A stretch of DNA of 64,000 bases from CADEEV01 sp964442185 (lineage in GTDB: Bacteria > Acidobacteriota > Vicinamibacteria > Fen-336): positions 1 through 64,000 of the forward strand of contig CAYTWT010000293.1 of the NCBI GenBank assembly GCA_964442185.1, written 5' to 3'. Every line of letters begins with the position of its first letter. Position 1 is the stretch's first letter. Shown here one piece after another: positions 18,900 through 28,397 of this stretch. Position numbers and translations under genes: made by a program. The notes under the pieces were generated by a model. The model searched no databases and was not told where the DNA came from. It saw nothing but the letters and a program-made list of their open reading frames with translations.

Positions 18900-19894
18900 G
18901 GGAGCATCTGGCGCGCGTCCTGGCTGGAGAACGGCTCGGCGAAGCCGAGGCGGGTGAGGCCATGGCCACGATCATGGACGGCGCGGCGACGCCGGCCCAG
19001 ATCGGCGCGCTGCTGGCGGCGCTTGCCGTGCGCGGTGAGACCGAAGACGAGGTCGTAGGTTTTGCGCGCGTCATGCGAGCGCGGGCCACCAAGCTCCGCT
19101 CCCGGGGCGCCATCGACACGTGTGGCACCGGCGGCGATGGCGCGGGCACTTTCAACATCTCGACGCTGGCCTCGTTCGTCGTCGCCGCCTGCGGCGTGAG
19201 TGTCGCCAAACACGGCAACCGCTCCTCGGGTGGGCAGTGCGGGAGCGCCGATCTGCTCGAGGCGCTCGGGCTGCGGCTGGATCCCGGCCCGGAAACGGTC
19301 CAGCGCTCGCTCGACGAAGCCGGCTGGGCCTTTCTCTTTGCACCCGCCTTCCATGCCTCGACGCGCCACGCCGTGGGCCCGCGCAAGGAGTTGGGCGTGC
19401 GCACGGCGTTCAACCTGCTTGGTCCGCTCACGAACCCAGCCTTCCCTGAAGCCCAGATCGTCGGCGTGCCCAGGCCAGAGCTGGTCGTTTTCGTGTCGCG
19501 CTGCCTACGCCGGCTCGGCCTGAAGCGAGCCTGGGTGGTGCACGGCTCGGGCCTCGACGAGATCGGGCTCAGCGGGGAGACCCACGTAGTCGCCTTCGAC
19601 GAGAGCGGCGATCGAGCCTTCACGATTCGCCCCGAAGAGGCTGGCCTGTCGCTGGCGCCGACGGAGGCGCTGCGTGGCGGCGACGCGGGCCAGAATGCCC
19701 GCTTGGCGCGGGCCATCCTCGAGGGAGAGGGCGGTCCAAGGCGCGACGTCGTGCTGCTCAACGCTGCGGCGGCCCTTTGCCTCGTCGGCCGGGGGGAGGA
19801 TCTGAGGAGCGGTGTTGCGCTCGCGGCGGCCGCCATCGACGACGGCCGGGCGCTTCGACTTCTGGAGCAGGTCAAGGAGATCGCTAGCACATGA
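18896..19894 (+). CDS. trpD: Anthranilate phosphoribosyltransferase
   Basis: 332 residues. Phosphoribosyl-pyrophosphate loop DTCGTGGDG and GTFNIST, then VAKHGNRSS, followed by GSADLLEALG and later FLFAPAFHASTRHAVGPRKELGVRTAFNLLGPLTNPA, all typical. The usual KHGNRSVSS segment reads KHGNRSSGG, a small variation. It joins anthranilate to PRPP. ATG overlaps the trpG stop by four bases. Confidence 0.94.
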
Positions 19895-20694
19895 CCTCCG
19901 TCAGCGTGCTTGGCGAGATCGTGGCGCGGGCCCGGGCCCGCGTGCACGAGCAGCGGCGTGAGCTGCCGCTCGATCGGATTCTCTCGATGTCGCCTACGCC
20001 GGGCGGCCGCCGGGGCTTTCGCGCCAGCTTGGTGCGCCCCGATCGCATCAACGTGATCGCGGAGTTCAAGCGTCGCTCGCCCTCGAGCGGCCTGATCCGC
20101 GCCGATCTGCATCACGTGCGCGTAGCCCAGGCGTACGAGATCGCTGGCGCCGCGGCGCTATCCGTCCTCACTGAGGAAGAATACTTCGGCGGCTGCCTGG
20201 ACGACCTGCAAGAGTCCCGGGCTGCGACGCTTCTGCCCACGCTGCGGAAGGACTTTTTGGTCGACCCCTACCAGATCTGGGAATCCTGGATCGCAGGGAC
20301 CGACGCCGCGCTCGTGATCGTGGCGGCGCTCTCGGATGCCGAGCTGAAGGCGCTGCTGGTCACGGCCGAGCAGGCCTCGATCGAGGCGCTCGTCGAGGTG
20401 CACGACGAAACAGAGCTGGCGCGGGCCCTCCACGCCGGCGCCACCATCGTGGGAGTCAACAACCGCGACCTGCGCACCATGCAGGTCTCGCTTCAGACAT
20501 CGCTGGATCTGGCCCCGCGCATCCCCGATGAGGTGGTCGCAATCTCGGAGAGTGGCATCCATGCGCCCGAGGACGTGCGCCGCCTGCGCGAGGCGGGCTA
20601 CGACGCAGTCCTGGTCGGCGAGCACCTGATGCGGGCGCCCGATCCCGGCGCCGCACTCGAGGCGCTGATCGCAGGGGCCTCGCAGGGCGCATGA
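19891..20694 (+). CDS. trpC: Indole-3-glycerol phosphate synthase
   Basis: 267 residues, TIM barrel. IAEFKRRSPSSGLIR carries the catalytic lysine, LRKDFLVDPYQIWES the second lysine, and EVHDETELARAL, GVNNRDLRTM and ISESGI follow in standard order. It closes the indole ring by decarboxylation of CdRP. It is a separate polypeptide from TrpF here. The ATG overlaps the trpD stop. Confidence 0.95.
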   Translation: MTSVSVLGEIVARARARVHEQRRELPLDRILSMSPTPGGRRGFRASLVRPDRINVIAEFKRRSPSSGLIRADLHHVRVAQAYEIAGAAALSVLTEEEYFGGCLDDLQESRAATLLPTLRKDFLVDPYQIWESWIAGTDAALVIVAALSDAELKALLVTAEQASIEALVEVHDETELARALHAGATIVGVNNRDLRTMQVSLQTSLDLAPRIPDEVVAISESGIHAPEDVRRLREAGYDAVLVGEHLMRAPDPGAALEALIAGASQGA

Positions 20695-21326
20695 GCCGAC
20701 GCCGGCTGTTCGTGAAGATCTGCGGGATCACCACGAGCCAAGATGCGCAGCTGGCAGCGGAAGCCGGAGCCGACGCCATCGGCTTCGTGTTCTGGCCCGG
20801 CAGCCCGCGCTTCGTCGAGATCGACGCTGCGCGCGCGATCGGTGAGAAGCTGCCGGCGAGCGTGGTGCGCGTCGGCGTCTTCGTCGGCGCGAGCGGCGAA
20901 CAGATGCAGCGCACGGCGGACGCAGCGCGTCTCGATCTCCTCCAGCTTCACGGCGACGAACAGCCTGGTGCACTGCCGGCGCTGTGTCGCCCGGCCTGGA
21001 AGGTGCTGCGCGTCGGATCCGAGCTGGCACCGCACGAGATCCGGCGTTGGGCCGGGCGCGTCTCGGGGATCCTGCTCGATACGCGCTCCACGTCGGCGCC
21101 CGGGGGCACCGGCGAAAGCTTCGATTGGTCGCTGGCACGGATGGCGCGCGAGCATGCCGGCTTTCTGATGTTGGCCGGAGGCCTGCGCGCCGACAACGTG
21201 AGAGGCGCGATCGATGTCGTCCAACCCGACGGCGTCGATGTGTCGAGCGGCGTCGAGGCGAGCCCGGGCCGAAAGGACGCGGCAAAGGTGCGGGCGTTCG
21301 TGGCCGCGGCGCGGGCGACGGCATGA
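20691..21326 (+). CDS. trpF: Phosphoribosylanthranilate isomerase
   Basis: 211 residues. The catalytic Cys is in VKICGITTSQDA and the Asp in LLDTRS; GADAIGFVFWPGSPRFV, LQLHGDE, LAGGLRADNV and GVDVSSGVE complete the family pattern. Performs the Amadori rearrangement in tryptophan synthesis. ATG overlaps trpC by four bases and its stop overlaps trpB. Confidence 0.95.
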   Translation: MSRRRLFVKICGITTSQDAQLAAEAGADAIGFVFWPGSPRFVEIDAARAIGEKLPASVVRVGVFVGASGEQMQRTADAARLDLLQLHGDEQPGALPALCRPAWKVLRVGSELAPHEIRRWAGRVSGILLDTRSTSAPGGTGESFDWSLARMAREHAGFLMLAGGLRADNVRGAIDVVQPDGVDVSSGVEASPGRKDAAKVRAFVAAARATA

Positions 21327-22498
21327 GCGTCGTGCCGGACGACAAGGGCCGCTTCGGACCCTACGGTGGACGCTACGTGCCCGAGACGCTTGTCGAACCA
21401 CTCGTCGAGCTGGAAGCCGCCTACGCCGAGGCCCGGCGCGACGTCGCGTTCCGGAAGGAACTTCAGGAGCGGCTGCGCGATTTCGTAGGGCGGCCGACAC
21501 CGCTCACGTTCGCCGAGCGTCTCTCAACTCGCCTTGGCTGCCGCGTCTACCTCAAGCGCGAGGACCTGTGCCACACGGGGGCCCACAAGATCAACAACGC
21601 GCTCGGCCAGGGCCTGCTCGTGAAGCGCATGGGCAAGACGCGCGTGGTGGCCGAGACCGGGGCCGGTCAGCACGGCGTCGCGACCGCGACGGTCTGTGCG
21701 CTGCTCGGCCTCGAGTGTGTCGTCTACATGGGCACCGAGGACATGGCGCGCCAGGCGCCGAATGTCCAGCGCATGCGGCTGCTCGGCGCTGAGGTGCGCG
21801 GCGTCGACTCGGGCACGCGGACGCTCAAGGACGCGATCAACGAGGCCATGCGGGACTGGGTCACGAACGTGCGGACGACCCACTACCTGCTGGGCTCGGC
21901 CCTGGGCGCCCACCCATACCCGATGATGGTGCGCGACTTCCAAGCCGTGATCGGCGAGGAAGCGCGCATGCAGGTGCTCGGCCAGGCCGGCACGCTGCCC
22001 GACCTGTTGGTCGCCTGCGTGGGCGGCGGTTCGAACGCGATCGGCCTCTTCACCGCCTTCCTCGACGACCCGGTCGCCATGTTCGGGGTCGAGGCCGGCG
22101 GCCGCTCGAGCAAGCCCGGCGATCATGCGGCCCGCTTCCTCGCCGTCGGCGCCGGCGTCGGCGTGCTTCACGGAACGCGCACGTACCTCCTGCAGGACGC
22201 GGCCGGCAACGTGCTGCCGACGCACTCGGTCTCGGCCGGTCTCGACTACCCGGCCGTCGGCCCCGAGCACGCGATGCTCCACGATCAGGGCCGCGTCACC
22301 TACGACAGCGCGTCCGACGACGAGGCGCTGGCCGCGTTCCACCTGCTGAGCGAGATCGAGGGCATCGTTCCGGCGCTGGAGTCGTCCCACGCCATTGCAT
22401 GGCTGGTGCGCTCGGCGTCGTCGTTCCCTGGCCAGCTGGCAATCCTCAACTTGAGCGGACGCGGCGACAAGGACCTGGGCATAGTCGAGGGCCGATGA
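21323..22498 (+). CDS. trpB: Tryptophan synthase beta chain
   Basis: 391 residues, PLP enzyme of the TrpB1 type. GPYGGRYVPETL at the N-terminus, the PLP lysine in HTGAHKINNALGQ, AETGAGQHGVATAT, and the phosphate loop CVGGGSNAIG are all present. It condenses indole with serine. ATG at 21323 overlaps the trpF stop; the same open frame extends further upstream inside trpF but that part is not coding. Confidence 0.96.
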   Translation: MSVVPDDKGRFGPYGGRYVPETLVEPLVELEAAYAEARRDVAFRKELQERLRDFVGRPTPLTFAERLSTRLGCRVYLKREDLCHTGAHKINNALGQGLLVKRMGKTRVVAETGAGQHGVATATVCALLGLECVVYMGTEDMARQAPNVQRMRLLGAEVRGVDSGTRTLKDAINEAMRDWVTNVRTTHYLLGSALGAHPYPMMVRDFQAVIGEEARMQVLGQAGTLPDLLVACVGGGSNAIGLFTAFLDDPVAMFGVEAGGRSSKPGDHAARFLAVGAGVGVLHGTRTYLLQDAAGNVLPTHSVSAGLDYPAVGPEHAMLHDQGRVTYDSASDDEALAAFHLLSEIEGIVPALESSHAIAWLVRSASSFPGQLAILNLSGRGDKDLGIVEGR

Positions 22499-23271
22499 CG
22501 CGCATTGGCCGGAGGTTCGACGCGCTCCAACGCGATGGCAAGAAAGCCTTCGTCGGCTTCGTGACCGCCGGGGACGTATCCCTCGACCACACGGTGGACG
22601 TGGCGCTCGCTATCGAAGCCGGCGGCTGCGACATTCTCGAGCTCGGCGTGCCGTTTTCGGATCCGCTCGCCGATGGGCCGGTGATCCAGCGTGCCAGCGA
22701 GCGGGCCCTCCGCCAGGGCACGACCCTGGCCGGCGTCCTCGATGCCGTGCGGCGGATCCGCAGGACAAGTGACTTGCCACTCGTTCTCTTCAGCTACCTG
22801 AACCCGCTGCTGCGCTACGGCCTGGAGCGGCTCGCCCATGAGGCGGCCGACAGCGGCGTGGACGGTGTGCTGGTCACGGACCTGCCGCCCGAGGAAGCGA
22901 ACGGATGGCTGGACACGGCCCGGAGCGCGAGCCTCGACAGCGTGTTCCTGGCATCGCCGACTAGTCCGGATGCACGCCTCACGCTCGTGGCCGGCGCGTC
23001 GAGCGGTTTCATCTATGCTGTGAGCCGCACGGGCGTTACGGGCGAGCGCGACACGATCTCGGAGGAGGCGCGCCCGCTGGTCGAACGCCTGAAGGCGCTG
23101 ACCGCCGACCCGGTGGTATTGGGCTTCGGCCTTTCGACGCCGGAACAAGTCGGTGCCGCCGCAGCGGTTGCGGACGGCGTCGTGGTCGGCAGCGCCCTCG
23201 TCCGTTTCCTCGAAGAGCATCCGGAGGGCGACGTCGCTGAGAGGGTGAGATGGCTGAAGAGCGGGATCTGA
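22495..23271 (+). CDS. trpA: Tryptophan synthase alpha chain
   Basis: 258 residues, TIM barrel. Catalytic Glu in CDILELGVPFSDPLADGPVIQRASERAL and Asp in GVLVTDLPPEEAN; GFIYAVSRTGVTG and GFGLSTPEQ form the phosphate site. It cleaves indole-3-glycerol phosphate and channels indole to TrpB. Its 3' end overlaps the chorismate mutase gene by 22 bases. Confidence 0.95.
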   Translation: MTRIGRRFDALQRDGKKAFVGFVTAGDVSLDHTVDVALAIEAGGCDILELGVPFSDPLADGPVIQRASERALRQGTTLAGVLDAVRRIRRTSDLPLVLFSYLNPLLRYGLERLAHEAADSGVDGVLVTDLPPEEANGWLDTARSASLDSVFLASPTSPDARLTLVAGASSGFIYAVSRTGVTGERDTISEEARPLVERLKALTADPVVLGFGLSTPEQVGAAAAVADGVVVGSALVRFLEEHPEGDVAERVRWLKSGI

Positions 23272-23585
23272 GGGCGGGCCCGCTTCGAGTGGAAGCAGCG
23301 GTGGCCGAGTGGCGCCAGCGCATCGACCAGATCGATACGCAGCTCATGGGCCTGCTGAACAGCCGGTCCGCCTGCGCGGTCGAGATCGGCCGGGTCAAGC
23401 GGGCCCTGGGCCTGCCGATCTACTCGCCGGAGCGGGAAGCGGAGATCCTCGAACGCGTCATGCGCGAAAACCCCGGCCCGCTCGACGCGCTCGCCGTGCG
23501 CCGGGTTTTCGAGCGCATCATCGACGAGAGCCGCCGTTTGGAGCGGCTCGCTGGCCAAGACGCCCACGAGCCGCAGGAACCCTAG
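23250..23585 (+). CDS. Chorismate mutase (AroQ class)
   Basis: 111 residues, all-helical AroQ-type mutase. Core pattern: RIDQIDTQLMGLLNSRSACAVEIGRVKRALGLPIYSPEREAEILERV, with the substrate-binding Arg and Lys in the first and second helices and the Glu in the third. It converts chorismate to prephenate, feeding tyrA at the end of the operon. About 20 residues precede the domain; the ATG at 23250 has a GAGAGG upstream, while a later GTG start is conceivable. DAHP synthase follows after 15 bases, and mutase-DAHP synthase partnership is known in some bacteria (inference here). Confidence 0.9.
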   Translation: MAEERDLRAGPLRVEAAVAEWRQRIDQIDTQLMGLLNSRSACAVEIGRVKRALGLPIYSPEREAEILERVMRENPGPLDALAVRRVFERIIDESRRLERLAGQDAHEPQEP

Positions 23586-23600
23586 TCAGGAGCAGGCGCA

Positions 23601-24641
23601 ATGGTCATCGTGATGGAGAAGGCCGCCAGCGAGGAACAGGTCCAGAAGGTCATCGAGTCGCTCGTCGCGGCGGGCTACGACGTGCACCGCTCGACTGGAG
23701 TCAGCCACACGGTCCTCGGCGCGGTGGGCACGCCTAGCCGCGTCGTCGACCCGAGCTCGCTCGAGATGTTGCCGGGGGTTCGCGAGGTCGTGAAGATCTC
23801 GGAGCCCTACAAGCTAGTGGGGCGCACCTTCAAGCGCGAAGATACAGTCGTGAACGTGTCGGGTACCCTGTTGGGCGGCCGCGAGGTGGTCGTGATGGCC
23901 GGGCCCTGCTCCGTCGAGTCGCGCGAGCAAGTGGGGAGGGTCGCGAAGGCGGTCCAGTCCGCGGGCGCACGTGTCTTGCGCGGCGGCGCCTTCAAGCCGC
24001 GAACCTCGCCCTACGCGTTTCAGGGTCACGGCGAGCAAGCCCTGCTCTGGATGCGCGAGGCGGCCGACGCGAACGGCCTCACGGTGATCAGCGAAGTGAT
24101 GGACCCTCGCGCGCTCGAGATGATGTTGCGCTACGTCGACTGTCTCCAGGTCGGGGCGCGCAACATGCAGAACTTCGACCTGCTGAAGGAGCTGGGTAGA
24201 GTGCGCCGGCCCGTGCTGCTGAAGCGCGGCCTCTCGGCCACGATCGAGGAGTGGCTGCTGTCGGCCGAGTACATGCTTGCCGGCGGCAACCTGCAGATCA
24301 TTCTCTGTGAGCGCGGGATCAGGACTTTCGAGAGCGCCACGCGCAACACCCTCGACATCTCGGCGATCCCGGTGGTCAAGAAGCGAAGCCATCTGCCGAT
24401 CGTCGTCGACCCGAGCCATGGAACCGGCCGGCGCGATATGGTGATCCCGATGGCCCGGGCGGCAATCGCCGCGGGCGCCGATGGCCTGCTGATCGAGGTC
24501 CACAACGATCCCGACCGGGCGCTTTCCGACGGCGCCCAGAGTCTCTATCCTGAGCAGTTCGAGGCGCTGATGGGGGAGCTGCGCGTGATCGCGCCGGTGC
24601 TCGGCCGGAGCCTGCCACTGGCACGCGCTCTCACATCGTGA
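23601..24641 (+). CDS. aroF: 3-deoxy-7-phosphoheptulonate (DAHP) synthase, type I-beta
   Basis: 346 residues. A roughly 70-residue N-terminal ferredoxin-like regulatory domain (VIVMEKAASEEQVQKVI to VVKISEPYKLVGR) precedes the TIM-barrel catalytic domain with MAGPCSVES, LRGGAFKPRTSPYAFQG, PVLLKRGLSATIEEWL, VDPSHGTGRRD. This architecture matches the feedback-regulated I-beta synthases such as the one of Thermotoga. It starts the shikimate pathway from PEP and erythrose 4-phosphate. AGGAG lies eight bases before the ATG, one of few genes in the operon with its own clear ribosome site. Confidence 0.94.
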   Translation: MVIVMEKAASEEQVQKVIESLVAAGYDVHRSTGVSHTVLGAVGTPSRVVDPSSLEMLPGVREVVKISEPYKLVGRTFKREDTVVNVSGTLLGGREVVVMAGPCSVESREQVGRVAKAVQSAGARVLRGGAFKPRTSPYAFQGHGEQALLWMREAADANGLTVISEVMDPRALEMMLRYVDCLQVGARNMQNFDLLKELGRVRRPVLLKRGLSATIEEWLLSAEYMLAGGNLQIILCERGIRTFESATRNTLDISAIPVVKKRSHLPIVVDPSHGTGRRDMVIPMARAAIAAGADGLLIEVHNDPDRALSDGAQSLYPEQFEALMGELRVIAPVLGRSLPLARALTS

Positions 24642-25408
24642 GCGAGGCCGCCATAGTCGTAGAGGGCCTCACCAAGGTCTTCAAGGAAAAGACCGCGGTC
24701 GATCGCCTCTCGTTTCGGGTGGCACGCGGGTGCTTCTTCGGTTTTCTCGGACCCAACGGCGCGGGCAAGAGCACGACGATCAAGATGCTCACCGGCCTGC
24801 TGCGGCCGACCTCGGGAGACGCCGTCATCGAGGGCCTTCGGCTCTCGCAGAACCTGCTCGGCGTGAAAGGCCTGATCGGCGTCCTGCCCGAGGAGCTACC
24901 GCTCTACGAGCGCCTCACGGGCGAGGAGTATCTGCACTTCGCCGGCCGCATGTACGGGCTGGGCCGGGCCGAGGTTCGGCGGCGGAGCGAGGAACTGCTG
25001 GAGTTTCTGTCGCTCGAGGGCGATCGCCGCAAGCTGCTCCTTGACTACTCGCAGGGCATGAAGAAGAAGGCAGCCCTGGCCGCGGCCCTCATCCACAATC
25101 CGCGGGTGCTCTTCCTCGACGAGCCCTTGAATGGCATCGATCCGATCTCGGGCCGCGTGGTGACTGACCTGCTCCGGCGCATGGCCCAGAAGGGCGTCAC
25201 GCTGTTCTTCACCACCCACGCCCTCGACGTCGCCGAGCGGCTGTGCGACGAGGTGGCTGTAATCGACCACGGGCGGATCGTGGCCCAGGGGACGCTCGAT
25301 GAGATCCGAGCGCAGCGCCAGGTCGAGGGTGGCGCCAGCCTCGAAGACGTGTTTCTGAAGCTGGTGGCGGCTGACGTGCGGAGGGATGACCTCTCGTGGC
25401 TCGGCTGA
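24638..25408 (+). CDS. ABC transporter ATP-binding protein (ABC-2 exporter type)
   Basis: 256 residues. Walker A GPNGAGKSTT near residue 43, signature segment YSQGMKKKAALAAALI in place of the usual LSGGQ (common in ABC-2 exporters), Walker B VLFLDEPLNGIDP and the switch His in FFTTHALD. It energises the permease encoded next, with which it overlaps by 13 bases. GTG start overlaps the DAHP synthase stop (GTGA). Being tied between aroF and tyrA, it is expressed with aromatic amino-acid synthesis; the transported substrate is unknown. Confidence 0.9.
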   Translation: MSEAAIVVEGLTKVFKEKTAVDRLSFRVARGCFFGFLGPNGAGKSTTIKMLTGLLRPTSGDAVIEGLRLSQNLLGVKGLIGVLPEELPLYERLTGEEYLHFAGRMYGLGRAEVRRRSEELLEFLSLEGDRRKLLLDYSQGMKKKAALAAALIHNPRVLFLDEPLNGIDPISGRVVTDLLRRMAQKGVTLFFTTHALDVAERLCDEVAVIDHGRIVAQGTLDEIRAQRQVEGGASLEDVFLKLVAADVRRDDLSWLG

Positions 25409-26997
25409 TCGCCCTGGTGCTGCTGCGCTTCAGGATGGACGTCCGGGCCATCCTTGGCGCCCGCGAGCGGATTTTCGGCTTGATGTTGCTGGTCCCGGGC
25501 CTGCTGTTCTTCTCGGCGCTCTGCTGTTTCGTGGCGCTCTTCGGTGTGCGCGCGTTGGAAGTAGCGCAGCCCGAGGCGCTCGTCCCGGTGCTTTCGGCGG
25601 CCGCCTCGGTCATCGGTCTATTGTGGTGTCTCTCCCCGCTGCTCGCCGGCGTTGCCTTCACGGAAAGCCACGACATGACGCGGCTGCTCCATTTTCCGAT
25701 CCCGCTCTCGACGCTTGTGGCCTCGTCGCTCGTCGCCAATCTCGCGCAGCCCGCCGTCCTCGCTGAGCTCCCGATGCTGCTGTGCCTTGCGCTGGCCACG
25801 GCGGGCCTCTCCGTCCGGCTACCCTTCGCCTTCGCGGGCGTCACGCTGAGCTTTCTCGCGATCCTGGCGCTGGCGCAGGTGAGCGGCCTCGTGATCCACG
25901 CCCTCTCGCGGAACCGACGGCTCCACGACATCGCGCTATCCTTCGGGATCGTATTCGGATTCGCCCTGAGTCTCGCGCCGCTCTTACTTCTGACACGCGG
26001 CCTGCCGGCACTCGGGGGAGTGCTTGGGTTTGTGGTGCGAACCGACCTCTTCGCGCTCAGCCCGTTTGGCTGGGGGGTGAGGGCCGCAGTGTACGCCGGC
26101 CGCGGCCAGCTGGCCGCCTGTGCAGGTTTCTCGCTCCTCGGCGTGTTCGCGATCGCCGCTGCGATGGGCGCCTCGACGCATCTCATCCATCGTATCTATC
26201 GCGGCGACGTCAGTCTCGAGGCCGGAACGCGCTCGGCGGGTGCCTCGCGCATGATCTTCGGCGGGCCTATCGGAGCGCTGCTCGAGAAGGACGTGCGTTC
26301 GGCCTGGCGCGATCCGGCCCTGAAGACGCTGCTGCTGATCGGTTTCAGCGGGCCGCTCTTCTTCCTATTCGTGATCACCCAGGCGCCTCTGGACTGGCAT
26401 TCCGGGCGTCCGCTCCTGTTCCTGGCGATGCTCGTCGGGATCTCCAGCTTCGGCGCCAACGCGCTCGGCTTCGAGCGCCGTGGCATCGGCCTGCTGCTGA
26501 GCTTCCCGGTGCCACGCGAGAAAGTGCTCGTGGCCAAGAACCTCTCGGCGACCCTGTTCCGGCTGCCGAGCTTCGTAACGCTCACGATCGCGACGCTGGC
26601 TCTTGCCTCGCCCGTGCTTCTGCCGGCAGTCCTGACAGTGGCGGTGGTGACGATGCTGCAGGCCGCGGCCGTAGACAACTACCTTTCCATCCTCTTTCCC
26701 GTGGCCATTCCGGAGCCGGGCAAGAACCCGTACGGCGGGACCGCGGGCGGTGGCCGTGGCCTGGCGGCATCGGTGATGGCGATGCTGACGCTCGGCATAG
26801 CCCTCCTGCTCACCGCGCCGTTTGCGTTCCTGGCCTGGCTGCCGCTGCTCCTGCGGCAGCCGAGCCTCTGGTTCGTGACGCTGCCGCTGGCGCTGGCCGG
26901 CGCGGCTGCCGTTTATGCCATGCTGGTAGTGGGCGCCGCGCGTCTGTTCTCGCGCCGCGAACCAGAGCTGCTCGAACGGATTCTGGGCGAGTCGTGA
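25396..26997 (+). CDS. ABC-2 type exporter membrane subunit
   Basis: 533 residues with about twelve hydrophobic segments in two halves and a short soluble stretch (LLEKDVRSAWRDP) in the middle. That central segment and the overall size resemble the large permease subunits of ABC-2 exporters that work with a single separate ATPase. No periplasmic binding protein is encoded, so export rather than import is likely. Starts with GTG 13 bases inside the ATPase gene; its stop overlaps the tyrA start. Candidate cargo includes an amino acid or an aromatic product, but that is only inferred from position. Confidence 0.8.
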   Translation: MARLIALVLLRFRMDVRAILGARERIFGLMLLVPGLLFFSALCCFVALFGVRALEVAQPEALVPVLSAAASVIGLLWCLSPLLAGVAFTESHDMTRLLHFPIPLSTLVASSLVANLAQPAVLAELPMLLCLALATAGLSVRLPFAFAGVTLSFLAILALAQVSGLVIHALSRNRRLHDIALSFGIVFGFALSLAPLLLLTRGLPALGGVLGFVVRTDLFALSPFGWGVRAAVYAGRGQLAACAGFSLLGVFAIAAAMGASTHLIHRIYRGDVSLEAGTRSAGASRMIFGGPIGALLEKDVRSAWRDPALKTLLLIGFSGPLFFLFVITQAPLDWHSGRPLLFLAMLVGISSFGANALGFERRGIGLLLSFPVPREKVLVAKNLSATLFRLPSFVTLTIATLALASPVLLPAVLTVAVVTMLQAAAVDNYLSILFPVAIPEPGKNPYGGTAGGGRGLAASVMAMLTLGIALLLTAPFAFLAWLPLLLRQPSLWFVTLPLALAGAAAVYAMLVVGAARLFSRREPELLERILGES

Positions 26998-27746
26998 AGG
27001 TTGCGATCGTGGGTCTGGGTCTGATCGGCGGCTCGCTGGCGCGCGCCCTCGCGAGGCAGGGTGTGCGCGTCATCGGCGTCGATCGGCCGGCCGTGTGCCG
27101 CGCGGCGCGGAAGGTGCGGGCGATCGCCTCGGTGGCATCCCTCGCGACCGCGGCGCAAGAAGCGGACGTCTTGGTACTCGCGGCCTCTCCGAGCGCCAAC
27201 CTGCGGCTGCTGGGGCAGCTCGCGCGCTTCGCGGCGGGGCCTCTCGTCATCACCGACGTCAGCAGCGTAAAGAGCCCCATCGTCCGCGAGGCGCTGCGCT
27301 TGAAGCTGCGGCGCTTCGTCGGAGGCCACCCGATGGCCGGCAGCGAGCACTCCGGGTTCGCGGCGTCCGCGGCCGGGCTATTCCAGCGCCGCCCGTGGAT
27401 CCTGACGCCCGCCGCCGATCCGCGTGCAACTCGCAGCGTGAGCGCGCTCGTGCGTCGCGTCGGAGCGCGCCCGGTCCAACTCGGGGCCGCCGACCACGAC
27501 CGGCTCGTCGCGCTGATCTCGCACGTGCCGCAGATCGTGTCCTGGGCGCTGTTCGAGACGGCCGCCGCCGATCGGGTGGTGAGGGGCCGTCTCCACCTCG
27601 CCGGCCCGGGCTTCCTGGACATGACGCGGCTGGCGCGTAGCCCGCGCGCGCTCTGGAAGGAGATTCTCGGGAGCAACGCTCGTGAGGTGAGGCGAGGGCT
27701 GTCGGCACTCCGGCGGGCCCTTTCCCGTGACGGAGTTTGGGGCTAA
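26994..27746 (+). CDS. tyrA: Prephenate dehydrogenase (TyrA family)
   Basis: 250 residues. N-terminal Rossmann domain with GLGLIGGSLARAL for NAD, then DVSSVKSPIVREAL, and GGHPMAGSEHSGF with the catalytic His; the C-terminal helical dimerisation domain has LISHVPQIVSWAL. No ACT domain is attached, so the protein is at the short end of the family and feedback control by tyrosine, if any, would act through the active site. It oxidatively decarboxylates prephenate (or arogenate). GTG start overlaps the permease stop; last gene of the coupled array. A prephenate dehydratase for phenylalanine is absent. Confidence 0.9.
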   Translation: MKVAIVGLGLIGGSLARALARQGVRVIGVDRPAVCRAARKVRAIASVASLATAAQEADVLVLAASPSANLRLLGQLARFAAGPLVITDVSSVKSPIVREALRLKLRRFVGGHPMAGSEHSGFAASAAGLFQRRPWILTPAADPRATRSVSALVRRVGARPVQLGAADHDRLVALISHVPQIVSWALFETAAADRVVRGRLHLAGPGFLDMTRLARSPRALWKEILGSNAREVRRGLSALRRALSRDGVWG

Positions 27747-27785
27747 GCTGCGCGCCTCGGGGCAGGCGTTGTGAGGAGACACGCC

Positions 27786-28331
27786 ATGAGCATCAGAAAA
27801 GTCCTTACAGGAGTGGTGCTGCTCGCGCTGGTGGGCGCAGCGCAGCCGGGCGCACAGGAGATGCCGAAGCCGGGGCCGGAACACGCGGTCCTCAAGCAGG
27901 ACGCTGGGACCTGGGACGCCACGGTCGAGGCCTGGATGGCGCCGAACACGCCGCCTTCCATTTCGAAGGGGGTCAGCGAGAGCCGGGTTCTCGGAGGCTT
28001 CTGGCTGATCGAAGACTTCAAAGCCGAGTTCATGGGACTACCCTTCGAGGGCCACGGGACCACGGGCTACGACGCCGCAAAAAAGAGGTACGTCGGGACC
28101 TGGGTGGACTCGATGTCGCCCGGCCTCAACACCTCGGAGAGCACCTGGGACCCGGAGGCGAAGACGATGTCCGGTTACAACGAAGGACCCGGCCCCGACG
28201 GCAAGCCGGCCAGGAGCCGCGGTGTCACGCATTGGCCGGATGCGGACACCAAGGTCTTCAGCATGTACCAGCCCACCCCGGACGGCAAGGAGTTCCTGAT
28301 GATGCGCATCACTTACAAGCGGCGTAAGTAG
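27786..28331 (+). CDS. Secreted DUF1579-family protein
   Basis: 181 residues from the ATG at 27786, which has GAGGAG seven bases upstream. Residues 1-24 form a signal peptide (VLTGVVLLALVGAAQPGAQ). The mature part matches the DUF1579 pattern: HAVLKQDAGTWDATVEAW, LGGFWLIEDFKAEFMGLPFEGHGTTGYDAAKKRYVGTWVD. The family is thought to form a lipocalin-like barrel; function unknown. It lies 39 bases after tyrA with no terminator between, so it may be transcribed with the supraoperon, but it has its own ribosome site. Confidence 0.75.
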   Translation: MSIRKVLTGVVLLALVGAAQPGAQEMPKPGPEHAVLKQDAGTWDATVEAWMAPNTPPSISKGVSESRVLGGFWLIEDFKAEFMGLPFEGHGTTGYDAAKKRYVGTWVDSMSPGLNTSESTWDPEAKTMSGYNEGPGPDGKPARSRGVTHWPDADTKVFSMYQPTPDGKEFLMMRITYKRRK

Positions 28332-28397
28332 GCCAGGCCGACAACCGGTTGCGGGCCGGTCTGGGTCGTAGCGGTCCGAGGGGCAGGGGGGAGGTCG

